From assembly GCA_020638335.1 (NCBI GenBank), contig JACKIT010000001.1:124001-188000 (forward strand): DNA of 64,000 nt, given 5' to 3'. Of this stretch, positions 38,112 through 46,934 are shown piece by piece. The position numbers were made by a program, and so were the translations under genes. Every line of letters begins with the position of its first letter. Position 1 is the stretch's first letter. The stretch comes from Rhodospirillales bacterium (GTDB lineage: Bacteria > Pseudomonadota > Alphaproteobacteria > Micavibrionales > Micavibrionaceae). The notes under the pieces are model-generated. The model was not told where the DNA came from. It saw nothing but the letters and a program-made list of their open reading frames with translations, and made no database searches.

Positions 38112-38115
<4 letters not shown>

Positions 38116-39086
38116 GCATTGGTATTTTAGGGCTCGGGTCCATTGGTATGCGCCACCTTAAAAATGCCCTATCTTTAGGCGAGAATGTGGTTGGGTTCGA
38201 TCCTGATGAAGAGCGTCAGGCTCTTGCGCATTCACACGATGTTGACATTGCTGAGAATGAGCAGGCCCTGTTTGAACAGGTAGACGCAGTTGTTATTTGC
38301 AGCCCGAACAAATTTCATTTGCAGAATATAAAGACGGCAATTGATTGCGGGTGTCATATATTGGTTGAGAAACCGTTCAGCCATACTTTGAATGGTTTAG
38401 AGGTTGTGATTTCGCAAGCTAAAAAACGCAAGCTGGTTTTGGCTGTCGCTATGAATTTGAGGTTTAATGCTGTTTCTCGCAGTGCTCGTGAAATTATAAA
38501 GAACAAAAAATTTGGAGAGGTTTTATGGGGGCGTTTTATATGCTCTTCTTATCTGCCTTCCTGGCGGCCACATCAGGATTATAGGGTGAATTATACCACT
38601 GATCCACAATATGGCGGTGTTATCTTTGATGTCATTCATGAAATCGATTTAGCACATTATCTTTTGGGGGCCGCCAGTGCCCAATCGTGCGTTGCCTGGC
38701 AATCCGGCGTTCTTGAAACAAAGGCTGAAGATTGTGCGGAAATTGTTCTTCGTCATGGGGATGCCAGACCTGTTTATAGCAACATTCATCTGGATTATGT
38801 GTCACCGAATAAAAAACGCGGTTTTGAAATTCAAATGAAAAAAGGTCTTATTCGAGGTGACTTATTTGCACGCAGCCTTGAGGTGTTTGATGAGCAGGAT
38901 GTGCTGGTGAGACAGGATGCGCTGCATGGCAGCTTTAATAAGGATTATGTCGATGAGATGAAGGCGTTTATTGCTGCGTTTAAAAAAGGGGAACCGTTTC
39001 CTTGTTGTGCGGATGAGGCTTATTCTGTCTTAGAAACAGTTGTTGAGGCTCGTTCGCTTGCGGGGCTGCCGCTGGTCCATAAATAG
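38112..39086 (+). CDS. Gfo/Idh/MocA family oxidoreductase
   Basis: A 324-residue NAD(P)-dependent sugar oxidoreductase-like protein. The Rossmann motif GILGLGSIGMRHLKNA opens it, CSPNKFHLQNIKTAIDCG and LVEKPFSH (catalytic Lys in EKP) follow, and the C-terminal half is the substrate-binding beta sheet (GGVIFDVIHEIDLAHYLLG). It is not part of the canonical six-step Pse pathway, so it probably modifies a precursor or makes another sugar. It is coupled to pseC through the ATGA overlap. Confidence 0.85.
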
Positions 39087-39101
39087 AAAAGAGGTTTTTT
39101 C

Positions 39102-41156
39102 ATGAGTGTTGTTGCGCTTATTCAGGCTCGAATGAGTTCCAGCCGTCTTCCGGGTAAAGTTCTGAAAGATTTGTCCGGCAAACCTGTTTTGGCTTGGGTT
39201 GTTGACGCAGCTCGCCATATTTCTGGTGTCGATCAGGTGGTTGTTGCGACCTCTGAGGAGGAGGAGGACAATGAAATTGAGTCTTTTTGCGAACAACAGA
39301 ATATTGCCGTGTATCGTGGTTCTCGAAACGATGTTTTAGAGAGAATGACCCATGCTGCAAAGGCGTTCAATGCGAAAACGGTTATGCGGATTACAGCGGA
39401 TTGTCCTTTGCTTGATCCTTTTGTTTGCGGGATAATCCTGCAACTTCACAAGGCTTCCGGTGCCAAGTATACGAGTAACATTGAACCTGCGATGTGGCCG
39501 GATGGCCTGGACTGTGAAGTTATGACGATGAATGCGCTGGAAACAGCTAATCGTCATGGTCGTCCCGGGGCTGAGCGGGATCATATCACGCTGTATTTGC
39601 GAAATCGGCGTTCGCAATTTCAGGCTCGAAACCTCCCCTGCCCTATTCCTAAACTTGATCGCGAGCGATGGACTTTGGATGACGAAGGCGATTATGCTTT
39701 TTTACAGGCTGTTACTTCCAAGTTAGCATCACTTGAGCGCCCGCCTTCTTTCATGGAGGTTATGGGGGTTCTTCAAGAACACCCTGAATTCTATAAACTT
39801 CGTAAAGATGTCTTGCGGGATGAGGGCACCAAGAAATCCGTATTAGAAGATGAATATCAATCTTTTGGTTATGAGCGTTCTGCGGCTTTATTGCAGCGTG
39901 CTGAAAAGCATATCCCGTTAGGGGCACAGACATTTTCCAAAAGCAAAATTCAATTTCCTGCAGGCAAGGCCCCTTTGTTTTTATCACACGGCAAAGGCAG
40001 TCGTGTATGGGATGTTGATGGCAATGAATATGTTGATATGATTTCGGCGCTTTTGCCAAATGTTTTAGGGTATTGCGATCCTGATATTGATGCGGCGGTG
40101 CGCGAACAGATCAATAACGGAGTTTCTTTTAGTCTGGCCACAGAATTGGAAGCGCAGCTTGCAGAAGCACTTTCAGAGATTATTCCTTGTGCTGAAATGA
40201 GCCGCTTTGGCAAAAATGGCTCTGATGCGACGTCTGCGGCTATTCGTCTGGCACGGGCGGCAACGGGAAAAGATCATGTTATTGTCATGGGATATCATGG
40301 CTGGCAGGACTGGTATATAGGTTCTACAGCCCGACATCTTGGCGTCCCTAATGCTGTTCGCAACCTAACCCATACTGTTCCCTTTAATGACCTTGATGCT
40401 TTGGCTTGTTGTTTTGATGAATTCCCGGATGATGTTGCGGCCGTTATAATGGAACCAGTCGGCTTCCTAGAGCCTAAACAGGATTATCTTGAAGCCGTCA
40501 AAGAATTGACGCATCAAAAAGGTGCATTGCTGGTGTTCGATGAGGTTATTACAGGTTTTCGTGTTCATATCGGCGGTGCGCAGAGCCATTACGGCGTGAC
40601 ACCGGATTTAGCAGCCTTTGGTAAGGGAATTGCTAATGGCTTACCTTTGTCTGTTGTTGTTGGCAAGGCTAAATACATGAGGTTGATGGAAGATATTTTT
40701 TATTCCGGAACATTCGGCGGAGAGACTTTGTCACTGGCTGCCGGTTTGGCTGTGGTTAAAAAGATGCGCAGTGAGCCGGTTATTGAGACGCTTTGGAAAA
40801 CGGGAGGCACTCTTTCAAAGCGTATTCAGGCTTTGTTAGATGAGCTTGAACTCCATGATGTGATGGCTCTAAAAGGCCTTGCTCCGTGGACGATATGGCA
40901 AGTTCATGGTCACGAGGCTGCAGATGCCAATGCGATTAAAACACGCTTTATTATAGATATGCTAGCCAATGGTGTGTTGATTGCAGCCAGTCACAATATA
41001 AGCTATTCACATAATGAATATGATATTGAGTGGGTTATGCGGGCTTATGAGAAAACCCTGTCTCGCATTCGGGATGAGTTACGTTCCAGAACCCTTGTTG
41101 ACAGGTTGGAAACTCCTGTTTTACAACCTGTTTTCCAAGTTAGAAAGTCAGCTTAG
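39102..41156 (+). CDS. Cytidylyltransferase fused to class III aminotransferase
   Basis: A 684-residue two-domain protein. Residues 1-240 are an SpsF/NeuA-like cytidylyltransferase (ALIQARMSSSRLPGKVLKDL, MRITADCPLLDP, DGLDCEVM) and could serve as the CMP-activating PseF, which is otherwise missing. Residues 260-660 are a fold-type I aminotransferase resembling glutamate-1-semialdehyde aminomutase (GSRVWDVDGNEYVDM, FGKNGSDATSAAIRLARA, VFDEVITGFR, and AAFGKGIANGLPLSVVVGK with the PLP Lys). Both halves look complete. The aminotransferase substrate is unknown. RBS-like GAGG precedes the ATG at 39102. Confidence 0.88.
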   Translation: MSVVALIQARMSSSRLPGKVLKDLSGKPVLAWVVDAARHISGVDQVVVATSEEEEDNEIESFCEQQNIAVYRGSRNDVLERMTHAAKAFNAKTVMRITADCPLLDPFVCGIILQLHKASGAKYTSNIEPAMWPDGLDCEVMTMNALETANRHGRPGAERDHITLYLRNRRSQFQARNLPCPIPKLDRERWTLDDEGDYAFLQAVTSKLASLERPPSFMEVMGVLQEHPEFYKLRKDVLRDEGTKKSVLEDEYQSFGYERSAALLQRAEKHIPLGAQTFSKSKIQFPAGKAPLFLSHGKGSRVWDVDGNEYVDMISALLPNVLGYCDPDIDAAVREQINNGVSFSLATELEAQLAEALSEIIPCAEMSRFGKNGSDATSAAIRLARAATGKDHVIVMGYHGWQDWYIGSTARHLGVPNAVRNLTHTVPFNDLDALACCFDEFPDDVAAVIMEPVGFLEPKQDYLEAVKELTHQKGALLVFDEVITGFRVHIGGAQSHYGVTPDLAAFGKGIANGLPLSVVVGKAKYMRLMEDIFYSGTFGGETLSLAAGLAVVKKMRSEPVIETLWKTGGTLSKRIQALLDELELHDVMALKGLAPWTIWQVHGHEAADANAIKTRFIIDMLANGVLIAASHNISYSHNEYDIEWVMRAYEKTLSRIRDELRSRTLVDRLETPVLQPVFQVRKSA

Positions 41157-41159
41157 GTT

Positions 41160-41822
41160 ATGAATTCACAACGAGATATGTTCCTTGCAGGCGAAGGCGA
41201 CCAATGGTTCCAGCGTAATAAGATTACGCAAGACACTTTACAGGCAAAGGCTGCACAAGATCCGGTTTTGAAGTATCTTGAGAAATCTTCCTTGACCTTT
41301 TACTCCGTGCTTGAAATTGGGGCTAGTAACGGCTGGCGCTTAGCCGTGATGCAAGATCGTTTCCCGGAGGCGCGCTACACAGGAATCGATCCCTCTACTC
41401 AGGCTGTTGAAAATCATTTTGACAATATTCAGATGTATCAGGCTACGGCAGAGCGTTTGCCTTTTGAGGATGGGCAATACGATTTGGTGATTATGGGTTT
41501 TTGCCTATATTTGTGCGATCGCTTTGATCTTTTTAAGATTGCCGCCGAAGTTGACAGGGTTTTGAAGGATGGCGGTCATATTATACTTTACGATTTTCAT
41601 AGCGAGATTCCCTATAAAAATGCTTACGCCCATAAGAATGGGGTTTTTAGCTATAAAATGGACTACAGCCGCCTATTTAGCTGGAATCCGGGTTATGAAA
41701 GCATTGAGCAAGTTATCATGCCGCATCCCGGTTCTGACGATATGTCACCAGATAATCTTGTCGCGCTAAATGTTTTGAAGAAAAATGCAGAGACAGTTTG
41801 GGGCGATAATCCTTATGTGTAA
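41160..41822 (+). CDS. SAM-dependent methyltransferase of the pse operon
   Basis: A 220-residue class I methyltransferase. SAM-binding motif SVLEIGASNGWRLAVMQDRFP near residue 48 (split as SVLEIGASNG and WRLAVMQD), YTGIDPSTQAVENHF, LPFEDGQYDLVIMGFCLYL, then LKDGGHIILYDF. Its start is 3 bases past the fusion gene stop. It may methylate an N- or O-position on the nonulosonate, or an acyl group; the target cannot be deduced. Related methyltransferases are frequent in Pse/Leg clusters. Confidence 0.82.
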   Translation: MNSQRDMFLAGEGDQWFQRNKITQDTLQAKAAQDPVLKYLEKSSLTFYSVLEIGASNGWRLAVMQDRFPEARYTGIDPSTQAVENHFDNIQMYQATAERLPFEDGQYDLVIMGFCLYLCDRFDLFKIAAEVDRVLKDGGHIILYDFHSEIPYKNAYAHKNGVFSYKMDYSRLFSWNPGYESIEQVIMPHPGSDDMSPDNLVALNVLKKNAETVWGDNPYV

Positions 41823-41835
41823 TGAGTTTTAACTG

Positions 41836-42855
41836 ATGGATGGTGAGTCTGTTTACTTTAGGTGTGATGCGTCTAGGGCGATAGGCAGCGGCCATGTTAT
41901 GCGGTGCCTCACGCTGGCCGATGCCTTATCGGAGCAAGGCTGGGGGTGTTATTTTATAGTCTCTGAGGAAACGGTGAAAATTGTTCCTGCCCTTTCGGCG
42001 TTCGGGCATCATATCCATAATGTTTCTTATAGCCCTAAAAAGGCAGATTTATTGATCGTCGATCATTACGGGCTAGACGCCCGGTATGAAACGCAGGCTC
42101 GTGCATGGGCAGAGCATATTCTGGTTTTGGATGATCTTGCCGATCGGCAGCATGATTGCGACCTTTTGCTTGATCAGACCTACGGGCGTCAAGCTGAAGA
42201 TTATAAAGCTTTGGTGCCGGATCATTGCGAAGTTTTGACAGGGTGCGCATATGCCCTGCTCCGCCCGCAGTTTCATGAGTATCGACAGCAGTCTTTGGAA
42301 AGGCGCAAAGATTTAAGCGCTGTGAAACGTGTTCTTGTTTCTATGGGGAGCACAAATATTCACGATGTTACCTCAAAGGTTTTGGAAGGGCTGGCGCTCT
42401 ATAATGGCGGCCCCCTTGAAATCGATGTTGTTCTTGGTTCGGATGCGTTTGCATTTGAAAATGTTGAGGAATTGGTGTGCAGGTTAAATGTGGAGACCCC
42501 TCATATGGCTCATCTTCACAAGGCTGTTGAAAATATGGCGGAGATGATGAGTCAGGCCGATATTGCTTTTGGTTGTGGGGGGACAACCAGTTGGGAGCGG
42601 TGTGCTTTGGGTTTACCGAGTTTGCTTATAACCGTGGCCGATAACCAAAATTTTATTACGTCAATGCTCAAGAAAGCCGGAGCGTGCATCCATTTGGGCA
42701 GGCACGATCAGGTTTCTGCCGAAGATATTGCTTGCAGCATTGGTCGTTTGCATGACGCGCCAGCAGAATGTGCGGCTCTTTCACGATCTTCATCCGCTTT
42801 GTGCGATGGTTTGGGGGCTAGACGTACGGTTGAAAATATTGTTTCTCTCTTATAG
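41836..42855 (+). CDS. pseG: PseG-type UDP-sugar hydrolase
   Basis: Removes UDP from the 2,4-diamido-2,4,6-trideoxy-L-altrose intermediate to free the sugar for PseI. The 339 residues have the signature FRCDASRAIGSGHVMRCLTL at the N-terminus, LIVDHYGLDARYE, VLDDLADRQHDCDLLLDQ and, in the C-terminal GT-B half, AFGCGGTTSWERCALGLP. PseG identifies this pathway as Pse-type. It is in the middle of the operon. Confidence 0.93.
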   Translation: MDGESVYFRCDASRAIGSGHVMRCLTLADALSEQGWGCYFIVSEETVKIVPALSAFGHHIHNVSYSPKKADLLIVDHYGLDARYETQARAWAEHILVLDDLADRQHDCDLLLDQTYGRQAEDYKALVPDHCEVLTGCAYALLRPQFHEYRQQSLERRKDLSAVKRVLVSMGSTNIHDVTSKVLEGLALYNGGPLEIDVVLGSDAFAFENVEELVCRLNVETPHMAHLHKAVENMAEMMSQADIAFGCGGTTSWERCALGLPSLLITVADNQNFITSMLKKAGACIHLGRHDQVSAEDIACSIGRLHDAPAECAALSRSSSALCDGLGARRTVENIVSLL

Positions 42856-42888
42856 GCTGTAAATCCGTTTTAATGTATTGAGCACGGT

Positions 42889-43533
42889 ATGATTATTTCT
42901 ATTGTCGTTGATAACGATAGCTGGATTCTTCCCTATGCCGAAACTCTTTTAGAGTGGAGCATTAAGCAAGGTTTCGATGCGTTGCTAGCACGTTCGCACG
43001 CGGATATTCAAAAGGGTGATTGTGCCTTTTTTCTGGGTTGCATCAAAATTGTCGCTCCAGATGTTCTGGATTTAAATACGCATAATCTGGTTGTTCACGA
43101 AAGTGAACTGCCTGCAGGACGTGGATTTGCTCCCATGACATGGCAAATTTTAGAAGGCAAAAACATCATTCCCGTTTGCCTACTCGAAGCTGCTGAGGGG
43201 GAAGTCGATAGCGGAGATATCTTTTTGCAAGAAACGATTGATCTTGAAGGGCATGAGCTTTGTCAGGAATGGCGAGATAAGCAAGGGAAAAAAACGATTG
43301 CGCTGTGTCAGCAATTTCTTGAAGAATATCCTCATATTCGTGCGCAAAAGCAAGAAGGTATAGCGTCGAATTATTCAAGGCGTTACCCCGAACATAGCGC
43401 TCTTGATGTCGACAAAACCATTGCCGAGCAGTTTGATCTTTTGCGTGTTGTTGATAACGAGCGATATCCTGCTTTTTTTACGTATAAAGAACATCGTTAT
43501 ATTCTGAAAATTGAAAAAGCCACGGATGAGTAA
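42889..43533 (+). CDS. Formyltransferase-fold enzyme (1)
   Basis: A 214-residue formyltransferase-fold protein, related to methionyl-tRNA and sugar N-formyltransferases that use N10-formyl-THF. It carries LVVHESELPAGRGFAPMTW near residue 68, matching the catalytic HxSxLPxxRGxxP pattern, and the acidic partner EVDSGDIFLQE near residue 106. No separate tRNA-binding domain is present, which suggests a sugar substrate. It overlaps the next formyltransferase gene (ATGAGTAA). It may replace the missing PseH acylation step. Confidence 0.82.
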   Translation: MIISIVVDNDSWILPYAETLLEWSIKQGFDALLARSHADIQKGDCAFFLGCIKIVAPDVLDLNTHNLVVHESELPAGRGFAPMTWQILEGKNIIPVCLLEAAEGEVDSGDIFLQETIDLEGHELCQEWRDKQGKKTIALCQQFLEEYPHIRAQKQEGIASNYSRRYPEHSALDVDKTIAEQFDLLRVVDNERYPAFFTYKEHRYILKIEKATDE

Positions 43534-44227
43534 AAAAGAACATTATATAGTTGCCACCATAAAGCCTTGGAATATCAAGGCTTATGAAGAGTACGCATGC
43601 AAGGTGTCTGGTGAATGGCACCTTGTCACTGAAAGGGATGCGCTTACACTTGAGTTTGTTGAGCAGGTTCAACCTCGTTATATCTTTTTCCCACATTGGT
43701 CCTGGATTGTGCCTGATAGTATCTTGAATGCTACTGAGTGCGTTTGTTTTCATATGACGGATGTCCCTTATGGGCGTGGTGGTAGTCCGCTTCAAAACCT
43801 CATCATTCGGGGGCATTCGCAAACCAGATTAACCGCCTTGCGTATGACAAAAGAACTGGATGCGGGACCGGTCTATCTTAAAAAAGATCTTAGCCTTGAG
43901 GGCCGCGCTGAGGACATTTTTGTACGATCAGCACAGCTTACATGGGATATTATTAGAGAAATTGTCGAACAGAAGCCTGAGCCTGTTTCTCAGGGGGGAG
44001 AGGTTACGGTATTTGAGAGACGTACACCTGATATGAGTGTTTTTCCACAAGATGCCCCTACCCTTGAGGCTTTATATGACCATATACGCATGCTGGATGC
44101 GCCAAGCTATCCTAAGGCTTTTTGGGATATTGGGCCGTTCAGATTGACTTTCGATCATGCAGAATTGCATGATGGCGAGGCCTTGACGGCTCAGGTAACT
44201 ATACAACATAACGGTGAGGATCTTTAA
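43526..44227 (+). CDS. Formyltransferase-fold enzyme (2)
   Basis: A 233-residue second formyltransferase-like protein, distinct from its neighbour. It shows VCFHMTDVPYGRGGSPLQNL near residue 77 and the acidic partner ELDAGPVYLKKDLSLEG near residue 113, with FFPHWSWIVPDSIL before. The C-terminal 45 residues (DHIRMLDAPSYPKAF...) resemble the small beta domain of sugar formyltransferases. The ATG at 43526 lies inside the end of the upstream gene; a TTG at 43511 is alternative. Two such enzymes imply two acceptor amines or two sugars. Confidence 0.82.
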   Translation: MSKKEHYIVATIKPWNIKAYEEYACKVSGEWHLVTERDALTLEFVEQVQPRYIFFPHWSWIVPDSILNATECVCFHMTDVPYGRGGSPLQNLIIRGHSQTRLTALRMTKELDAGPVYLKKDLSLEGRAEDIFVRSAQLTWDIIREIVEQKPEPVSQGGEVTVFERRTPDMSVFPQDAPTLEALYDHIRMLDAPSYPKAFWDIGPFRLTFDHAELHDGEALTAQVTIQHNGEDL

Positions 44228-44905
44228 ATGGCACAGCAGACAGTTTTAGCCGTTTGCGCACATCCGGATGATGAAATTCTTGGCGCAGGCGCTACGCTTG
44301 CAAAGCATCTTGCGCAAGGAGACCGCGTTTGTTTCGTCTTTATGACTGATGGGGAAGCGGCTCGGGGGTCATTTGATGGGGCAGAGGCCCGCCGACATGC
44401 AGCCTATGGCGCTACAACGGCTATAGGAGCGTCGAAGGATGATATTTGTTTTTTTGATTTTCCGGATAATCGGCTCGATACAGTTGCCATGCTTGATCTT
44501 GCGCAAGCTATCGAAAAGACTGTTGAACGGTTTCGGCCTCGTGTGATCTATACGCATCATCGCGGTGATCTGAATGTTGATCACCGTTTAACCCATCAGG
44601 CGGTTTTGACTGCGTGTAGGCCTGTTCCAGACAGCACTGTGCACGCGATATATGGCTTTGAGGTTCTTTCCAGCACAGAATGGGCTTCGCCGAGTGCTGA
44701 TAATGCGTTTATTCCGGTACATTATGTGGATATAGTCGATTTTTGGGATCAAAAACTTGCAGCGCTTAAAGCTTACGATCATGAAATGCGTACGTTTCCT
44801 CATGCCCGTTCTTATGAGGCTGTGGAAGCTCTGGCCAAGCTGCGCGGCGCTCATGTGGGACTTGAAAAAGCCGAAGCTTTTTCTGTTATTCATCAGAGAG
44901 GTTAA
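44228..44905 (+). CDS. PIG-L family deacetylase
   Basis: A 225-residue zinc-dependent N-deacetylase of the PIG-L/LmbE family. The metal-binding AHPDDEILGAGATLAKHL lies at the N-terminus, VIYTHHRGDLNVDHRLTHQA near residue 110 supplies the second His group. Family members remove N-acetyl groups from GlcNAc-type sugars. With the formyltransferases next to it, it could unmask an amine for formylation (inference). It starts directly after the preceding stop. Confidence 0.88.
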   Translation: MAQQTVLAVCAHPDDEILGAGATLAKHLAQGDRVCFVFMTDGEAARGSFDGAEARRHAAYGATTAIGASKDDICFFDFPDNRLDTVAMLDLAQAIEKTVERFRPRVIYTHHRGDLNVDHRLTHQAVLTACRPVPDSTVHAIYGFEVLSSTEWASPSADNAFIPVHYVDIVDFWDQKLAALKAYDHEMRTFPHARSYEAVEALAKLRGAHVGLEKAEAFSVIHQRG

Positions 44906-44911
44906 TCAGGC

Positions 44912-46081
44912 ATGAGCAGAACTTTTAAAATTGGCGAGCGCGCTGTTGGCGGAGATAACCCCTGTTATATCATTGTGGAGGTTTCCTGTAATCATGAAGG
45001 GGATTTTGACGAGGCGCGGCGCATTATCGAAGAGGCGGCGAAGGCCGGGGCGGATGCGGCGAAAATCCAGACTTACACACCTTCAACCATGACCGGAAAT
45101 TTTCAAAATCGCGCCGAAGGCACGATGTGGTCCGAGATTGACCTGTTTAAGCTGTATGAAAAAGCGCAGACTCCGTGGGAATGGCATGGTGATTTACTGA
45201 AGGTGGCTGAGGATAACGGAATTCACCTGTTTTCTTCCCCTTTTGATGAGACTGCCGTTGACCATTTAATGCAATATGATGTGCCGGTTTTTAAGATCGC
45301 CAGCTTTGAGCTTGTTGATACCAAGCTGCTTGAAAAGGTTGCTGCCACAGGAAAGCCTATTATTATCTCGAACGGTATGACGGATTACCTTGAGTTGGAT
45401 GAAGCTGTTCGCACGCTACGAAATCATGGCGTTCAGGATCTGGCCGTATTGCATTGTAATAGCGGTTATCCTGCCTCTTTCGATGAAGCCAATGTAAATA
45501 CTGTTCCTGTTATTGGAGAATTGTTTGATGTTGTGCCCGGGATTTCTGATCATACTATTTATGCCGATGACAGAAATTACAAAGCGCCGATGGCGCATGT
45601 GACACCGCTGGAAGCTGTTAAGAAAGGTGCGAAAATCATTGAGGTGCATTTGCTGCTGGACCGAGAAAAAGCCCGCGCGCTTAATGAGAATGATGAAGGC
45701 GGCTTTGACTGGCCGTTTTCACGTGAGCCCGCCGAACTAAAGAAAATGGTTGATATGATTCGTGAGTATGAAGATACGGGCAGTGTGGACTATGAAACAC
45801 AGGAAGAAAAGATTGCGGCGGCACGTACACATGGAGATGTGTGTTTTGAGCCAACCCCTAAAGAGCTGTCAAGCCGTTCGCTACGCCCGTGTTTATGGGT
45901 TGTTAAAGATATAGCGGCAGGTGAGATTTTACATTTTGCACCGGCGGGAGAGGGAAATATAGATTCTTTGCGTCCTGCCGGTGGTATGCCTATTCGCTTC
46001 GCTGATTTTATTCAGGGTAAACATGCCAAGACAGACATCTCTGCGGGTCAGCCGCTGCAATGGGATATGGTTAATATTTAG
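44912..46081 (+). CDS. pseI: Pseudaminic acid synthase PseI (NeuB family)
   Basis: Condenses the freed 2,4-diamido-6-deoxy-altrose with phosphoenolpyruvate. The 389 residues are a TIM barrel (VEVSCNHEGDFDEARRIIEE, AAKIQTYTPSTMT, FSSPFDETAVDHL, FKIASFELVDTKLLEKVA, PGISDHTIYAD) with a C-terminal SAF antifreeze-like domain (SRSLRPCLWVVKDIAAGEIL). KIASFEL-type and IQTYTP motifs favour PseI over NeuB, in line with pseB, pseC and pseG. It closes the operon, followed at once by a terminator. Confidence 0.92.
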   Translation: MSRTFKIGERAVGGDNPCYIIVEVSCNHEGDFDEARRIIEEAAKAGADAAKIQTYTPSTMTGNFQNRAEGTMWSEIDLFKLYEKAQTPWEWHGDLLKVAEDNGIHLFSSPFDETAVDHLMQYDVPVFKIASFELVDTKLLEKVAATGKPIIISNGMTDYLELDEAVRTLRNHGVQDLAVLHCNSGYPASFDEANVNTVPVIGELFDVVPGISDHTIYADDRNYKAPMAHVTPLEAVKKGAKIIEVHLLLDREKARALNENDEGGFDWPFSREPAELKKMVDMIREYEDTGSVDYETQEEKIAAARTHGDVCFEPTPKELSSRSLRPCLWVVKDIAAGEILHFAPAGEGNIDSLRPAGGMPIRFADFIQGKHAKTDISAGQPLQWDMVNI

Positions 46082-46101
46082 GTTCTTCTGACCTAATTTT
46101 T
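46078..46101 (+). terminator. Rho-independent terminator of the pse operon
   Basis: Stem TTAGGT/ACCTAA (46078-46083 and 46091-46096) with a 7-base loop, then TTTTT. The first arm overlaps the pseI stop codon. It separates the pse operon from the next gene; a TTGACA box at 46120-46125 beyond it may start that gene's promoter. Confidence 0.7.
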
Positions 46102-46169
46102 CTGGAAGCAGCTTTTTGATTGACATTATTTTTTTGTTATGTTAAACAGTTGCAGCTTTCCAAGAAAGG

Positions 46170-46934
46170 TTGCGATTGTCGGTGAGGCTTGTAAAAACAT
46201 TTAGTACTGCTGTGAAAAGAGCGAGCGATTCGTTTTTTGCGTTGTCTCATAAGTTTGAGCAGGCGCTTAATAAGGTCAGCCCTGAAAAGCTTACTATCGG
46301 AAGCCTCGTTTCTGTTTTTGCGGTGTCTGCTCTGGCTGTTCAACAAGGTGTGCCGTTACCGGTTGTCGCTAACATTAATGGTGGGTTGGCCAGTCTGATG
46401 ATTTTTGCCCGGCAAGCCGGTCTTAAAGATGCCGAAGCTATGAAAAAATCAAACATCATTCGCAGCAATGCGCTCATTGTGCAATACGGCCTTGCCGAGC
46501 AGATGACTGGGGTCTTTGCCAATGCAACAAGTGTGGTTCTTAATCATTTGTTTCTAAAAGATTTCGGGCAGAGACATAAGTTGAAACTGAGTGTTGCGGG
46601 CGCAGGTGTTTCGACTGCACTTTCGGCTCCTGTAATATTTAATTCTGTGGCGCAAGGGTTCGAGAGCGGTCCCCTTCTTGGAGTTTTAAATGGTGCTGTA
46701 CAGTCACTGCCGTTGCTGGGGAGTTATTTAGGGATTTACGCTATTGCCCAGAATGAAGGCAAGAAGCACCGTCTTGCCATGGGAGCCGGTGGGGCGCTTG
46801 ATCTTTGTTATGATCTGGCTACGCAATCTTGGGGAGCCGCCGTTGGACGGACAAGTAATGTTGTTGGCACGGCTATAGGATATCTTAAACACGACCGTAA
46901 GCCCAAGTCTGCTCCAGACATGCCCGCTCCCTAA
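46170..46934 (+). CDS. Membrane protein of unknown function
   Basis: A 254-residue protein I do not recognise. A basic N-terminal 30 residues (RLVKTFSTAVKRASDSFF) precede several hydrophobic stretches: LTIGSLVSVFAVSALAVQQG, GVSTALSAPVIFNSVAQG, LPLLGSYLGIYAIAQ and a Gly-rich end. About five or six membrane helices are plausible. Start codons are ambiguous: TTG at 46170, TTG at 46176 or GTG at 46182, with AGAAAGG nearby. The last 4 bases overlap the convergent synthetase-like gene. It separates the pse operon from the amino-acid cluster, and no function can be assigned. Confidence 0.65.
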   Translation: MRLSVRLVKTFSTAVKRASDSFFALSHKFEQALNKVSPEKLTIGSLVSVFAVSALAVQQGVPLPVVANINGGLASLMIFARQAGLKDAEAMKKSNIIRSNALIVQYGLAEQMTGVFANATSVVLNHLFLKDFGQRHKLKLSVAGAGVSTALSAPVIFNSVAQGFESGPLLGVLNGAVQSLPLLGSYLGIYAIAQNEGKKHRLAMGAGGALDLCYDLATQSWGAAVGRTSNVVGTAIGYLKHDRKPKSAPDMPAP

